From the NCBI RefSeq assembly GCF_000955955.1, contig NZ_JYJG01000329.1:1-14198 (forward strand): 14,198 nucleotides of DNA, given 5' to 3'. The DNA comes from Lentzea aerocolonigenes. GTDB taxonomy: Bacteria; Actinomycetota; Actinomycetes; Mycobacteriales; Pseudonocardiaceae. A program made the position numbers and the translations under genes. Below, piece by piece: positions 1 through 6,164 of the stretch. A model generated the notes under the pieces. That model was not told the DNA's origin. It did not search any database and saw nothing but the letters and a program-made list of their open reading frames with translations. Each line of letters begins with the position of its first letter. Within the stretch, counting starts at the first letter, position 1.

Positions 1-43
1 CTGCGAGTTGGTGGTACTTGCAGACGCCGAAAAGCCAGGGACG

Positions 44-1531
44 TCAGCGCCGGGTGGGCTGGAAGAGCGGTTCGGCGATGGCCGTGGTGGGCAGGAACGG
101 GTTCGGGTTGGCCGGGCAGACGGTGCCGACTGGTGGGAGCGCGCCGTTGAGCAGGTACGCGTTGGTGTAGTCCGAGGCGCACTTGCTCAAGCCGTAAGCG
201 GTGTGGCCCCAACCTGCGTAAGCCAGCAAACGGCTTCCGGCGATCTGTCGGTTCACCGCCTGGGCGCCGCGGAAGTCCGTCACGCCGTCGAAGTGGTTGC
301 CCACCACCAGAACCGGCGCGTTGGTCTTCGTGCGCCACGGTCCGGCGAACCGGTCGGCGTTCACGGGCCAGTTCGCGCACGCCGCGTTGCTCCACCACCA
401 CGCCGGGCCGAACTCCGAACCCGCTGCGGCGTAACGAGCAGTCGCGCGGTAGGCGTCGAACCCGCGCGGGAACTCGATGTCCGCGCACACGTTGCCGTTG
501 TAGGCGTCGAAGCCGTTCTCGTAATCCGGTTCCGCCGCAACGGAAACAGCACTCGATGAAGACGCATCCGACAGCTGGTCGAACAGGGCGGCCGCATCCG
601 GCCAGTCACGCGGGTTGTACATCGCGCCGATCGCCGCGTTGATCACGGCGTCGTAGGTGTAGACATCGTCGCCGAGCTGGATCGGCTTGGCCCGCACGGA
701 AGCCAGCAACGCGTTCCAGCGCTTCTCAGACTGAGGGCCGAAGACGCACTTCGCCTCGTCGCAGTTGCGCAGGAACTCGCGGAACTCCTCCTTCGTCGCG
801 ATCCGGTCCGACTCGACCTGCCGCCCGCTCGACCACAGCTCCGAGTTCAGCACACCGTCGATCACCAGTGCGCGGATGTTGTTCGGGAACAGGTTCGCGT
901 AGGTGGCGCCGAGGAAGGTGCCGTACGAGAAGCCGAGGTACGAGATCTTGCGGTCACCGACCGCGCGGCGCAGCAGGTCCAGGTCCCGCGCGACGTCCGC
1001 GGTGCTCATGTGCCGCGCGATCCTCTGGTCGTCCTGGCACTCCGGTCCGAGCGAGCGGTACCGGTCGAAGAACGGCCGTTCCTGCGCGGCCTGGTACGGG
1101 AAGCCGGGCACGCCCTCGAAGAACTTGTCCAGGTCGGCTTGGCCGGCAAAGCAGTGCAACGGATCCGACCGGCCGATCCCGCGCGGGTCGAAGCCCACCA
1201 CGTCGAACCGGCCCTGCAGATCGGCCGAGATCCTGTCGCCCGATCCCAGTGCGAAGTCCACGCCCGAGCCGCCAGGTCCGCCGGGGTTCAGGAACAGCGA
1301 CCCGATCCGGTGCGCCTCGTCCGTGGCGGGTTTGCGCGCCAACGCCACCGAAGTGGTCGCGCCGCGGGGGTTGTCGTAGTCCAGCGGCACCTTCACGGAG
1401 GCGCACTCGAAGCCGGGGTGTTCCGGTCCGCACGCCTCCCAGGCGATCCGCGGCACTCCCGGCTCCGCCAGTGCGACAGGTGCCCCGGTGACCAGCAGCG
1501 CGGCCGCCGCGGCGAGCACGGTGAAACGCAT
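44..1531 (-). CDS. Secreted alpha/beta-hydrolase, tripeptidyl-aminopeptidase (TAP/SlpD-E) family
   Basis: Predicted extracellular serine exopeptidase of the actinomycete tripeptidyl aminopeptidase type, which releases short N-terminal peptides. From ATG at 1531 it has 495 residues. Residues 1-22 form a signal peptide (MRF, then an Ala/Leu/Val core ending in ALA-EP). The oxyanion-region motif LNPGGPGGSG is at about 81-90. The nucleophile elbow GFSYGT puts Ser at 202. The C-terminal TAP-like domain carries the probable catalytic Asp 415 (HFDGVTD) and His 443 (GWGH). Length and motif order fit the family. An in-frame TTG lies two codons upstream at 1537, but the purine-rich AGGGGAG sits 7 bases before the ATG and only about 1 base before the TTG, so ATG is chosen. 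The Shine-Dalgarno sequence lies in a hairpin (1541-1561). The family is clear; the exact peptide specificity is not. Confidence 0.9.
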   Translation of the reverse strand: MRFTVLAAAAALLVTGAPVALAEPGVPRIAWEACGPEHPGFECASVKVPLDYDNPRGATTSVALARKPATDEAHRIGSLFLNPGGPGGSGVDFALGSGDRISADLQGRFDVVGFDPRGIGRSDPLHCFAGQADLDKFFEGVPGFPYQAAQERPFFDRYRSLGPECQDDQRIARHMSTADVARDLDLLRRAVGDRKISYLGFSYGTFLGATYANLFPNNIRALVIDGVLNSELWSSGRQVESDRIATKEEFREFLRNCDEAKCVFGPQSEKRWNALLASVRAKPIQLGDDVYTYDAVINAAIGAMYNPRDWPDAAALFDQLSDASSSSAVSVAAEPDYENGFDAYNGNVCADIEFPRGFDAYRATARYAAAGSEFGPAWWWSNAACANWPVNADRFAGPWRTKTNAPVLVVGNHFDGVTDFRGAQAVNRQIAGSRLLAYAGWGHTAYGLSKCASDYTNAYLLNGALPPVGTVCPANPNPFLPTTAIAEPLFQPTRR

Positions 1532-1540
1532 CGGCAAGCT

Positions 1541-1561
1541 CCCCTCTTGTGCGCAGAGGGG
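1541..1561 (-). promoter_or_regulatory. RNA hairpin sequestering the RBS of the secreted peptidase
   Basis: On the minus strand CCCCTCT and AGAGGGG form a perfect 7-bp stem with a 7-base loop (GCGCACA). The 3' arm contains the purine run that must serve as the Shine-Dalgarno sequence for the ATG at 1531. When folded, the ribosome binding site is paired. This is seen in the sequence; a role in translational control is inferred. Confidence 0.5.
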
Positions 1562-1569
1562 CCATTCCT

Positions 1570-1586
1570 ACCTGTCCGCGACAGGT
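1570..1586. promoter_or_regulatory. 17-bp inverted repeat upstream of the peptidase (operator-like)
   Basis: ACCTGTC-CGC-GACAGGT is a perfect 7-bp inverted repeat with a 3-bp spacer, 39 bases upstream of the peptidase start. On the minus strand it ends next to a TAGGAA hexamer that could be a weak -10. It could be a repressor operator or, in RNA, a second hairpin just 5' of the RBS hairpin. No regulator is assigned. Confidence 0.45.
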
Positions 1587-1624
1587 GTCGTCGACCGCCG
1601 AACGTCGTGTTGTCCCAAGCGGGG

Positions 1625-1759
1625 TCAGTCCGGTCGCCGGTGCTTTTGGCGAACTCCCAGCCGGTCCGCGATCTGGTCGTGGATCGGCGTGCTCATCACG
1701 ATCGGGCCCGGTGGTGGTGCCGACTGTGTCGGTCCGGGGGTGTCCTGGTCTGCAGGCAT
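1625..1759 (-). CDS. Possible small leaderless gene, 44 aa, unknown function
   Basis: An open frame of 44 codons begins MPADQDTPGPTQSAPPPGPI and ends MSTPIHDQIADRLGVRQK plus a short basic tail and TGA. I do not recognise it. Support for coding: the frame is about 75% G/C at third positions overall and almost purely G/C in its middle part. Upstream on the minus strand there is a plausible promoter, TTGATG-16 bp-TACGCT (1766-1793), whose -10 ends 6 bases before the ATG, so the mRNA would be leaderless. Against: no Shine-Dalgarno sequence, Pro-rich low-complexity N-terminus, and no recognisable homologue. An internal ATG at 1696 is an alternative start. It lies 93 bases upstream of the secreted peptidase in the same direction and could share its transcript. 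Confidence 0.35.
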   Translation of the reverse strand: MPADQDTPGPTQSAPPPGPIVMSTPIHDQIADRLGVRQKHRRPD

Positions 1760-1765
1760 GGCAGG

Positions 1766-1793
1766 AGCGTAGGCATGATCATTGACCCATCAA
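1766..1793 (-). promoter_or_regulatory. Candidate leaderless promoter for the small minus-strand ORF
   Basis: On the minus strand, TTGATG (1788-1793) and TACGCT (1766-1771) are separated by 16 bp, and the -10 ends 6 bases before ATG 1759. It could also supply transcription to the peptidase gene downstream. Prediction only. Confidence 0.35.
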
Positions 1794-1837
1794 GCACGCT
1801 GATCAAGAAATCACACTCGACGTACCCCAAGAGGTGA

Positions 1838-2015
1838 ATCCGAATCGGCCGATTTATACCGAGGGTGGTATCTCGTACCTGCTGCGTGACTACGTGTGGG
1901 TGTGCCCGATGGGGGTACGCAGAAATGCTCGGCAACGTGGAATCTCACCGGCCGGACGTACCGTTTGCGTGATCTCGCCGTGATGCTGAACCATCGGGTT
2001 CCTCACCGGACGAAC
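1838..2015. other. Gene-free approach region of the PRPP synthetase gene with two palindromes
   Basis: Between the small ORFs near 1759-1837 and the start at 2028 I see no credible gene: the frame that is open here from 1896 has poor third-position G/C and no family similarity. The stretch holds a perfect 12-bp palindrome AATCGGCCGATT (1843-1854) and directly after it ATACC-GAGGGT-GGTAT (1856-1871). TATACC at 1855-1860 could be a -10 on the plus strand. These are probably regulatory DNA for the downstream gene. Confidence 0.4.
1843..1871. promoter_or_regulatory. Tandem palindromes upstream of prs paralogue
   Basis: AATCGGCCGATT (1843-1854) is self-complementary over 12 bases. One base later ATACC and GGTAT form 5-bp arms around a 6-base spacer (1856-1871). 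The possible -10 hexamer TATACC lies across the junction, so a bound protein could block transcription of the PRPP synthetase gene. The repeats are seen; the operator role is inferred. Confidence 0.4.
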
Positions 2016-2027
2016 GTGGAGCGTGAC

Positions 2028-3011
2028 GTGGTCAGTGGCAAGCCGGGCATCGCGAAACGGCAGCTCATCCTGCTCTCCGGCAGGGCGCACCCGGAGCTCG
2101 CCGAGGCGGTCGCCAAGCACGTCGGCGTCGCCATCACACCGCAGTCGGCCTACGACTTCGCGAACGGCGAGATCTTCGTCAGGTTCGAGGAGTCGGTGCG
2201 CGGCGCGGACGCGTTCGTCATGCAGAGCCACAGCGCGCCCATCAACGACTGGCTGATGGAGCAACTGCTGATGGTCGACGCGCTGAAACGCGCCTCGGCC
2301 AAGAGGATCACCGCGGTCGTGCCGTCGTTTCCCTACGCGCGCCAGGACCGCAAGTACGCCGGACGTGAACCGATTTCGGCACGGCTGGTCGCGAACATGT
2401 TCTCCACGGCCGGCGCGGACCGGATCGTCACGGTCGACCTGCACACCGCGCAGGCGCAGGGCTTCTTCGACGGCCCGGTCGACCACCTGCACGCGATGTG
2501 GCTGCTCGCCGACCACGTCCGGGGGCGGTACCAGGGCGAGGATCTCACGATCGTCTCGCCGGACGCCGGTCGCACCCGGCTGGCCGAGAAGTGGGCCGAC
2601 CTGATGGGCGGGTGCCCGATCGCGTTCATCCACAAGACGCGTGATCCGTTGCGCCCCAACGAGGTCATGGCCAACCGCGTGGTCGGTGACGTCGAGGGCC
2701 GCACGTGCGTCGTGGTCGACGACATGATCGACACGGCGATGACGAGCACGGGTGCCGCGCGGCAGTTGCTGGAGCAGGGCGCGAAGGACGTCGTACTCGT
2801 GGCCACGCACGGCGTGCTGTCCGGCGACGCGTACGACCGGCTGATCGCCAGCAAGGCCCGCGAGGTGATCCTCACCGACACCCTGCCGATCCCGCACGAG
2901 AAGCGGTTCCAGGGGCTGACGGTGCTGAGCATCGCGCCGCTGCTCGCTCGCGCGATCCAGGAGGTCTTCGAGGACGGCTCGGTGACCAGCCTGTTCGACG
3001 GAAACGCTTGA
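2028..3011 (+). CDS. prs: Ribose-phosphate pyrophosphokinase (PRPP synthetase), probable second copy
   Basis: Makes PRPP from ribose-5-phosphate and ATP in the cytoplasm, feeding nucleotide, His, Trp and NAD synthesis. The 327 residues from GTG 2028 match the usual class I length. Visible elements are LLSGRAHPEL near the N-terminus, DFANGEIFVRF (43-53), the ATP-binding PYARQDRK (102-109), catalytic-site VDLHT (His 139), HKTRDP (Lys 203, Arg 205) and the PRPP loop DDMIDTAMT (231-239). The loop normally reads DTGGT or DTAGT, so Met 238 is unusual. Start choice: GGAG lies 6 bases before GTG 2028. An ATG at 1896 would add 44 residues of non-coding character. Actinobacteria normally keep the housekeeping prs next to glmU; glmU is absent here, so this may be a paralogue. 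It is followed 41 bases later by the DUF427 gene on the same strand. Confidence 0.9.
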   Translation: MVSGKPGIAKRQLILLSGRAHPELAEAVAKHVGVAITPQSAYDFANGEIFVRFEESVRGADAFVMQSHSAPINDWLMEQLLMVDALKRASAKRITAVVPSFPYARQDRKYAGREPISARLVANMFSTAGADRIVTVDLHTAQAQGFFDGPVDHLHAMWLLADHVRGRYQGEDLTIVSPDAGRTRLAEKWADLMGGCPIAFIHKTRDPLRPNEVMANRVVGDVEGRTCVVVDDMIDTAMTSTGAARQLLEQGAKDVVLVATHGVLSGDAYDRLIASKAREVILTDTLPIPHEKRFQGLTVLSIAPLLARAIQEVFEDGSVTSLFDGNA

Positions 3012-3052
3012 TCTGAGGAAGCCTCGCGCGTCGTCCCGTGTTGGTATGGGAC

Positions 3053-3805
3053 ATGGGCAACGAGCAGCGTGGCCGGGTCAGGGTCGAACACTCGGCGAAG
3101 CGGGTCCGTGCGTTCTTCGGTGGCGAGCTGGTCGCGGACACGACCTCGCCGCGGCTGGTCTGGGAGATCCCGTACTACCCGGCCTACTACCTGCCGCTTT
3201 CCTCGGTCAGGGCCGAGCTGAAGCAGACGGGGGAGACCAAGCACTCGCCGAGCCGGGGTGAGGGTGTCCTCCACGACGTCGTCACCGCAGGCGGCACGGC
3301 CGAGGGCGCCGCGTTGACGTACCCGGACTCGCCGGTCGAGGAGCTGCGCGACCTCGTCCGGTTCGAGTTCGCGGCGATGGACGAGTGGCTCGAGGAGGAC
3401 GAGCCCATCTACGTGCACCCGCGTGACCCGTACAAGCGCGTCGACGTGCTCGGCAGTTCGCGGCACGTGCGAGTCGCGCTCGACGGCGTGACCCTCGCTG
3501 CCTCGTCACAGCCCCGGATCCTGTTCGAGACGAGCCTTCCGCCGCGCTACTACCTGCCGTTGAGCGACGTGCGGTCCGATCTGCTCAGGCCGTCGGACAC
3601 CCAGACGCACTGCCCGTACAAGGGAACGGCCACGTACTGGTCGGTCGAGGTGAACGGCAAGCTGCACGAGGACCTCGTGTGGATCTACCGGGCGCCGCTG
3701 CCGGAGAGCCAGAAGGTCGCAGGGCTCGCGTGCTTCTACAGCGAGAAGGTCGACCTCTTCATCGACGGTGAGCTCCAGGAGAAGCCGAAGACCCCCTGGT
3801 CATAG
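3053..3805 (+). CDS. Tandem DUF427 (NTP_transf_9) protein
   Basis: A 250-residue cytoplasmic protein with two copies of the DUF427 fold, roughly 8-115 and 135-245; function unknown. The second copy has the family's strong motifs: RYYLPLSDVR (165-174), THCPYKGTATYW (185-196), the DLVWIYRAPLPES segment and ACFYSEKVDLFIDGE at the end. The first copy keeps PAYYLPLSSVRAEL but has lost the CPYKG motif, so it may be structural. The repeated pattern of basic strand, YYLPLSxVR and closing segment points to an internal duplication. The start is uncertain: ATG 3053 is preferred, but GTG 3038 would add five residues, and neither has a clear Shine-Dalgarno sequence. It lies 41 bases after the PRPP synthetase gene with no terminator between them and may share its transcript. 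Confidence 0.85.
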   Translation: MGNEQRGRVRVEHSAKRVRAFFGGELVADTTSPRLVWEIPYYPAYYLPLSSVRAELKQTGETKHSPSRGEGVLHDVVTAGGTAEGAALTYPDSPVEELRDLVRFEFAAMDEWLEEDEPIYVHPRDPYKRVDVLGSSRHVRVALDGVTLAASSQPRILFETSLPPRYYLPLSDVRSDLLRPSDTQTHCPYKGTATYWSVEVNGKLHEDLVWIYRAPLPESQKVAGLACFYSEKVDLFIDGELQEKPKTPWS

Positions 3806-3831
3806 CTACGCTCGGCGTTGTGTACTTCACA

Positions 3832-3857
3832 CACTGCAAACTTGCAGTGACTGCAAA
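3832..3857. promoter_or_regulatory. TetR-type operator: 18-bp inverted repeat plus third half-site
   Basis: CACTGCAA-AC-TTGCAGTG (3832-3849) has perfect 8-bp arms with a 2-bp centre. A further ACTGCAAA (3850-3857) repeats the left half-site 17 bp on. The right arm overlaps the -35 hexamer of the downstream promoter. Size, symmetry and position are those of a TetR-family autorepressor site. Confidence 0.75.
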
Positions 3858-3871
3858 AACCTCCGTACTGT
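3842..3871 (+). promoter_or_regulatory. Leaderless promoter of the tetR-MFS operon
   Basis: TTGCAG (3842-3847), an 18-bp spacer and TACTGT (3866-3871). The -10 ends 6 bases before GTG 3878, and there is no Shine-Dalgarno sequence, so the transcript should begin at or next to the start codon. The -35 lies inside the operator. Confidence 0.6.
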
Positions 3872-3877
3872 GAGCTC

Positions 3878-4507
3878 GTGAACCAGTCGGGGGAGAGCCT
3901 GCGCGACCGCAAGAAGCGCCGCACGCGTGCGGCGCTCGAGCGGGCGACGGTGCGTCTCGCCGCCGAGAGGGGCTACGACCACGTCACCGTGGAGGAGATC
4001 GCCGCCGAGGCCGACGTCTCGGTGCGCACGTTCTTCAACTACTTCGCGAGCAAGGACGAGGCGCTGATCGGCGCGGACCCCGAGGCGGGCCCGCGCATGG
4101 CCGAGCGCATCACGTCCGCCGCGGACGGGGTCTCGCCGTTCGAGGCGTACCGGCAGTCGGTCCTCGCCGAGATCACCGACGAGCTGAACAACGCCCGTGA
4201 CCTGTGGCTGCTGCGCAAGGAAGTGCTGATGCAGCGGCCGGACCTGCTGGTCCGCGCGTTCGCCAACAGTGCGGAGTCCGAGCAGCTGCTCGCGGCCGCG
4301 GTGGGTGAGCGGGCGGGGCTGCCCGAGTCCCACCTGTACCCGCGGCTCGTCGTCGCCGCCGGGAGCGCCGCGTTCCGCTGTGCGGTAACTCGCTGGGCTC
4401 TCGACGACAACGTCGCGTTGGGTGACCTCGTCGGCGAAGCGCTCGACCTGTTCGGCACCGGGCTGGTTCACGTGCCGCCGCACCACCACGAAGGGGGAAC
4501 CTCATGA
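3878..4507 (+). CDS. TetR-family transcriptional repressor of the adjacent MFS exporter
   Basis: A 209-residue DNA-binding protein. The N-terminal TetR domain runs from about residue 12 to 60: RRTRAALERATVRLAAERGY, then the helix-turn-helix around VTVEEIAAEADVSVRTFFNYFASKDE with the typical TFFNYF/K recognition-helix end. The remaining ~140 residues form the variable ligand-binding and dimerisation domain. The tail is His-rich (PPHHHEGG). The start is GTG 3878, placed 6 bases after a -10 hexamer. It almost certainly represses its own promoter through the 18-bp inverted repeat at 3832-3849, and its stop overlaps the start of the exporter gene by four bases (ATGA), so repressor and transporter are made together. 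The ligand is presumably a transporter substrate but cannot be read from sequence. Confidence 0.9.
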   Translation: MNQSGESLRDRKKRRTRAALERATVRLAAERGYDHVTVEEIAAEADVSVRTFFNYFASKDEALIGADPEAGPRMAERITSAADGVSPFEAYRQSVLAEITDELNNARDLWLLRKEVLMQRPDLLVRAFANSAESEQLLAAAVGERAGLPESHLYPRLVVAAGSAAFRCAVTRWALDDNVALGDLVGEALDLFGTGLVHVPPHHHEGGTS

Positions 4508-6069
4508 GCGCCGAAACCGAAGTGCCGCAAACCGAGGTAGCACCGATCCACAGCAAACGCGAAGTCGTGCAGGCCATGTGGGGCCTGATGCTCGGCATGT
4601 TCGTGTCGATCCTCGCGAGCACCATCGTCTCGAACGCGTTGCCGCGCATCGTGGCCGAGCTCAAGGGCTCGCAGTCGATCTTCGCCTGGATCGTGACGAC
4701 CGAGCTGCTCGCGATGACCGCGACCGTGCCGTTGTGGGGCAAGCTCGCCGACCTCTACAACCGCAAGCTGCTGATCCAGGTGTCGCTCAGCCTGTTCGTG
4801 GTCGGCTCGCTGATCGCGGGCTTCTCGCAGAACATCGAGATGCTCATCGTCAGCCGGGTCGTGCAGGGTCTGGGTGCCGGTGGTGTCACCGCGCTCGCGA
4901 CGGTCGTGATGGCCGCGATGATCCCGCCGCGTGAGCTCGGCAAGTACTCCGGCATGTTCGGCGCGGTGTTCGGCGTCGGTACCGTCGCGGGCCCGCTGAT
5001 CGGCGGCCTGCTCGTCGACACGTCGTGGCTGGGCTGGCGCTGGTGCTTCTTCATCGGCATCCCGTTCACCATCGCCGCGATCTACCTGCTCCAGCGCACC
5101 CTGCACCTGCCGGTCGTGCAGAAGCGGGAGACGAAGATCGACTACCTGGGCGCGTTCCTGATCGTCTCCGGTGTCTCGACGCTGCTGATCTGGTCGTCGC
5201 TCGCCGGTCAGAAGTTCGACTGGTGGTCGGGCTGGACCGCGGGCCTGGTGTCGCTGGGTGTTCTGCTGCTCGTGGCGGCCGTCCGCGTCGAGGCCACCGC
5301 GCACGACCCGATCGTGCCGCTGTCGATCTTCCGCAACCGCACCGTCGCGCTGGCGACCGTCGCGAGCGCGTTGGTCGGTGTGGCGATGTTCGGTGGCACG
5401 GTGTTCCTCTCGCAGTACTTCCAGCTGGCGCTCGGCAAGACGCCGACGCAGGCCGGTCTGCTGGGGCTGCCGCTCATCTTCGGCCTGCTCGTCTCGTCCA
5501 CTGTGGCCGGCCAGCTGATCACAAAGTACGGCAAGTGGAAGGCGTTCCTCGTCGCCGGTGGTGTGGTCATGGTCGGCGGCATGCTGCTGCTGTCCACGAT
5601 CACCTCTCAGACCACGGTGTTCATGGTGTCGGTGGACATGTTCGTGCTCGGCGTCGGCGTGGGTCTGATGATGCAGAACCTGGTCCTCGCCGCGCAGAAC
5701 GACGTGCCCGCCAAGGATCTCGGCGCCACGACGTCGACGCTGACGTTCTTCCGCTCGCTGGGCGGTGCGATCGGTGTGTCGGCTCTGGGCGCGGTGCTGG
5801 CGAGCAAGGTGTCGTCGCTGGCCGCGGAGAAGTTCGGGCCCATGGGCGGCACGGACGGTGAGGCCAAGGTGCCGGACCTCTCGGTGCTGCCGCCCGAGAT
5901 CAAGGCCGTGATCGCGGACATCTACGCCACCGCCACCGCGGAGCTGTTCCTGGTGGGCGCGCCGTTCGCGGTGCTGGCACTGCTCGCTGTGCTGTTCATC
6001 AAGGAGAAGCCGCTCAAGGAGCAGAGCGGTGACGACAGGCTGGCCGCCGAGATGGCCGCCGGGCACTGA
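4504..6069 (+). CDS. DHA2 (EmrB/QacA-type) MFS multidrug exporter, 14 TM
   Basis: A 521-residue proton-driven exporter of the inner membrane. The length and spread of hydrophobic segments fit the 14-helix DHA2 family. Visible signatures are motif A GKLADLYNRK (79-88) between TM2 and TM3, motif B RVVQGLGAGG (118-127), motif C GAVFGVGTVAGPLIGG (153-168) typical of drug/H+ antiporters, and WLGWRWCFFIGIP (175-187). In TM1 the position often occupied by Asp (LDxTIVNVALP) reads ILASTIVSNALP, an Asp-free variant that I believe also occurs in other actinobacterial members. AAGGGGG lies 8 bases upstream of the ATG, and the start overlaps tetR by four bases. It ends 11 bases before a strong terminator. 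The substrate is unknown; the TetR context suggests export of a toxic compound or own metabolite. Confidence 0.92.
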   Translation: MSAETEVPQTEVAPIHSKREVVQAMWGLMLGMFVSILASTIVSNALPRIVAELKGSQSIFAWIVTTELLAMTATVPLWGKLADLYNRKLLIQVSLSLFVVGSLIAGFSQNIEMLIVSRVVQGLGAGGVTALATVVMAAMIPPRELGKYSGMFGAVFGVGTVAGPLIGGLLVDTSWLGWRWCFFIGIPFTIAAIYLLQRTLHLPVVQKRETKIDYLGAFLIVSGVSTLLIWSSLAGQKFDWWSGWTAGLVSLGVLLLVAAVRVEATAHDPIVPLSIFRNRTVALATVASALVGVAMFGGTVFLSQYFQLALGKTPTQAGLLGLPLIFGLLVSSTVAGQLITKYGKWKAFLVAGGVVMVGGMLLLSTITSQTTVFMVSVDMFVLGVGVGLMMQNLVLAAQNDVPAKDLGATTSTLTFFRSLGGAIGVSALGAVLASKVSSLAAEKFGPMGGTDGEAKVPDLSVLPPEIKAVIADIYATATAELFLVGAPFAVLALLAVLFIKEKPLKEQSGDDRLAAEMAAGH

Positions 6070-6080
6070 TTCCTGCTGTG

Positions 6081-6116
6081 AGAGCGGACCCCTGACTTTC
6101 GTCGGGGGTCCGCTCT
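6081..6116 (+). terminator. Strong hairpin terminator after the tetR-MFS operon
   Basis: AGAGCGGACCCCTGAC pairs with GTCGGGGGTCCGCTCT in a 16-bp stem (one T-G wobble) closed by the tetraloop TTTC, 11 bases after the MFS stop. The sequence after it, GTCTTTCGGG, is only weakly T-rich, as is usual in actinomycetes. Confidence 0.85.
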
Positions 6117-6151
6117 GTCTTTCGGGTCGGGTTTTCGCCGTTCGTGATCCT

Positions 6152-6157
6152 TACGTT
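6152..6157 (+). promoter_or_regulatory. Candidate -10 of a leaderless hydrolase-kinase-regulator transcript
   Basis: TACGTT fits TANNNT and ends 7 bases before ATG 6165. No convincing -35 or Shine-Dalgarno sequence is visible. It follows the MFS terminator, so the downstream trio needs its own promoter about here. Confidence 0.4.
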
Positions 6158-6164
6158 CGGTCCC

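Noticed and set aside
1..43. A gene or terminator at the left edge
   Set aside because: Only 43 bases lie beyond the peptidase stop and show neither a clear hairpin nor a recognisable coding end.
8..559. 183-codon plus-strand frame at the window start
   Set aside because: It is antisense to the secreted peptidase, with low-complexity Arg/Val/Ala content and no ribosome binding site.
1896..2027. 44-residue N-terminal extension of the PRPP synthetase from ATG 1896
   Set aside because: Poor third-position G/C and no family similarity; GTG 2028 has GGAG at 6 bases and gives the usual 327-residue length.
2718..2744. DTAMT loop as proof that the PRPP synthetase is dead
   Set aside because: The changed position varies freely in other type I phosphoribosyltransferases and all other catalytic residues are present, so only altered activity is suggested.
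4468..6066. A 532-codon open frame on the minus strand opposite the MFS exporter
   Set aside because: It is rich in His, Gln, Arg and Glu with no domain, and is the mirror of a clear membrane-protein gene; high GC content leaves antisense frames open.
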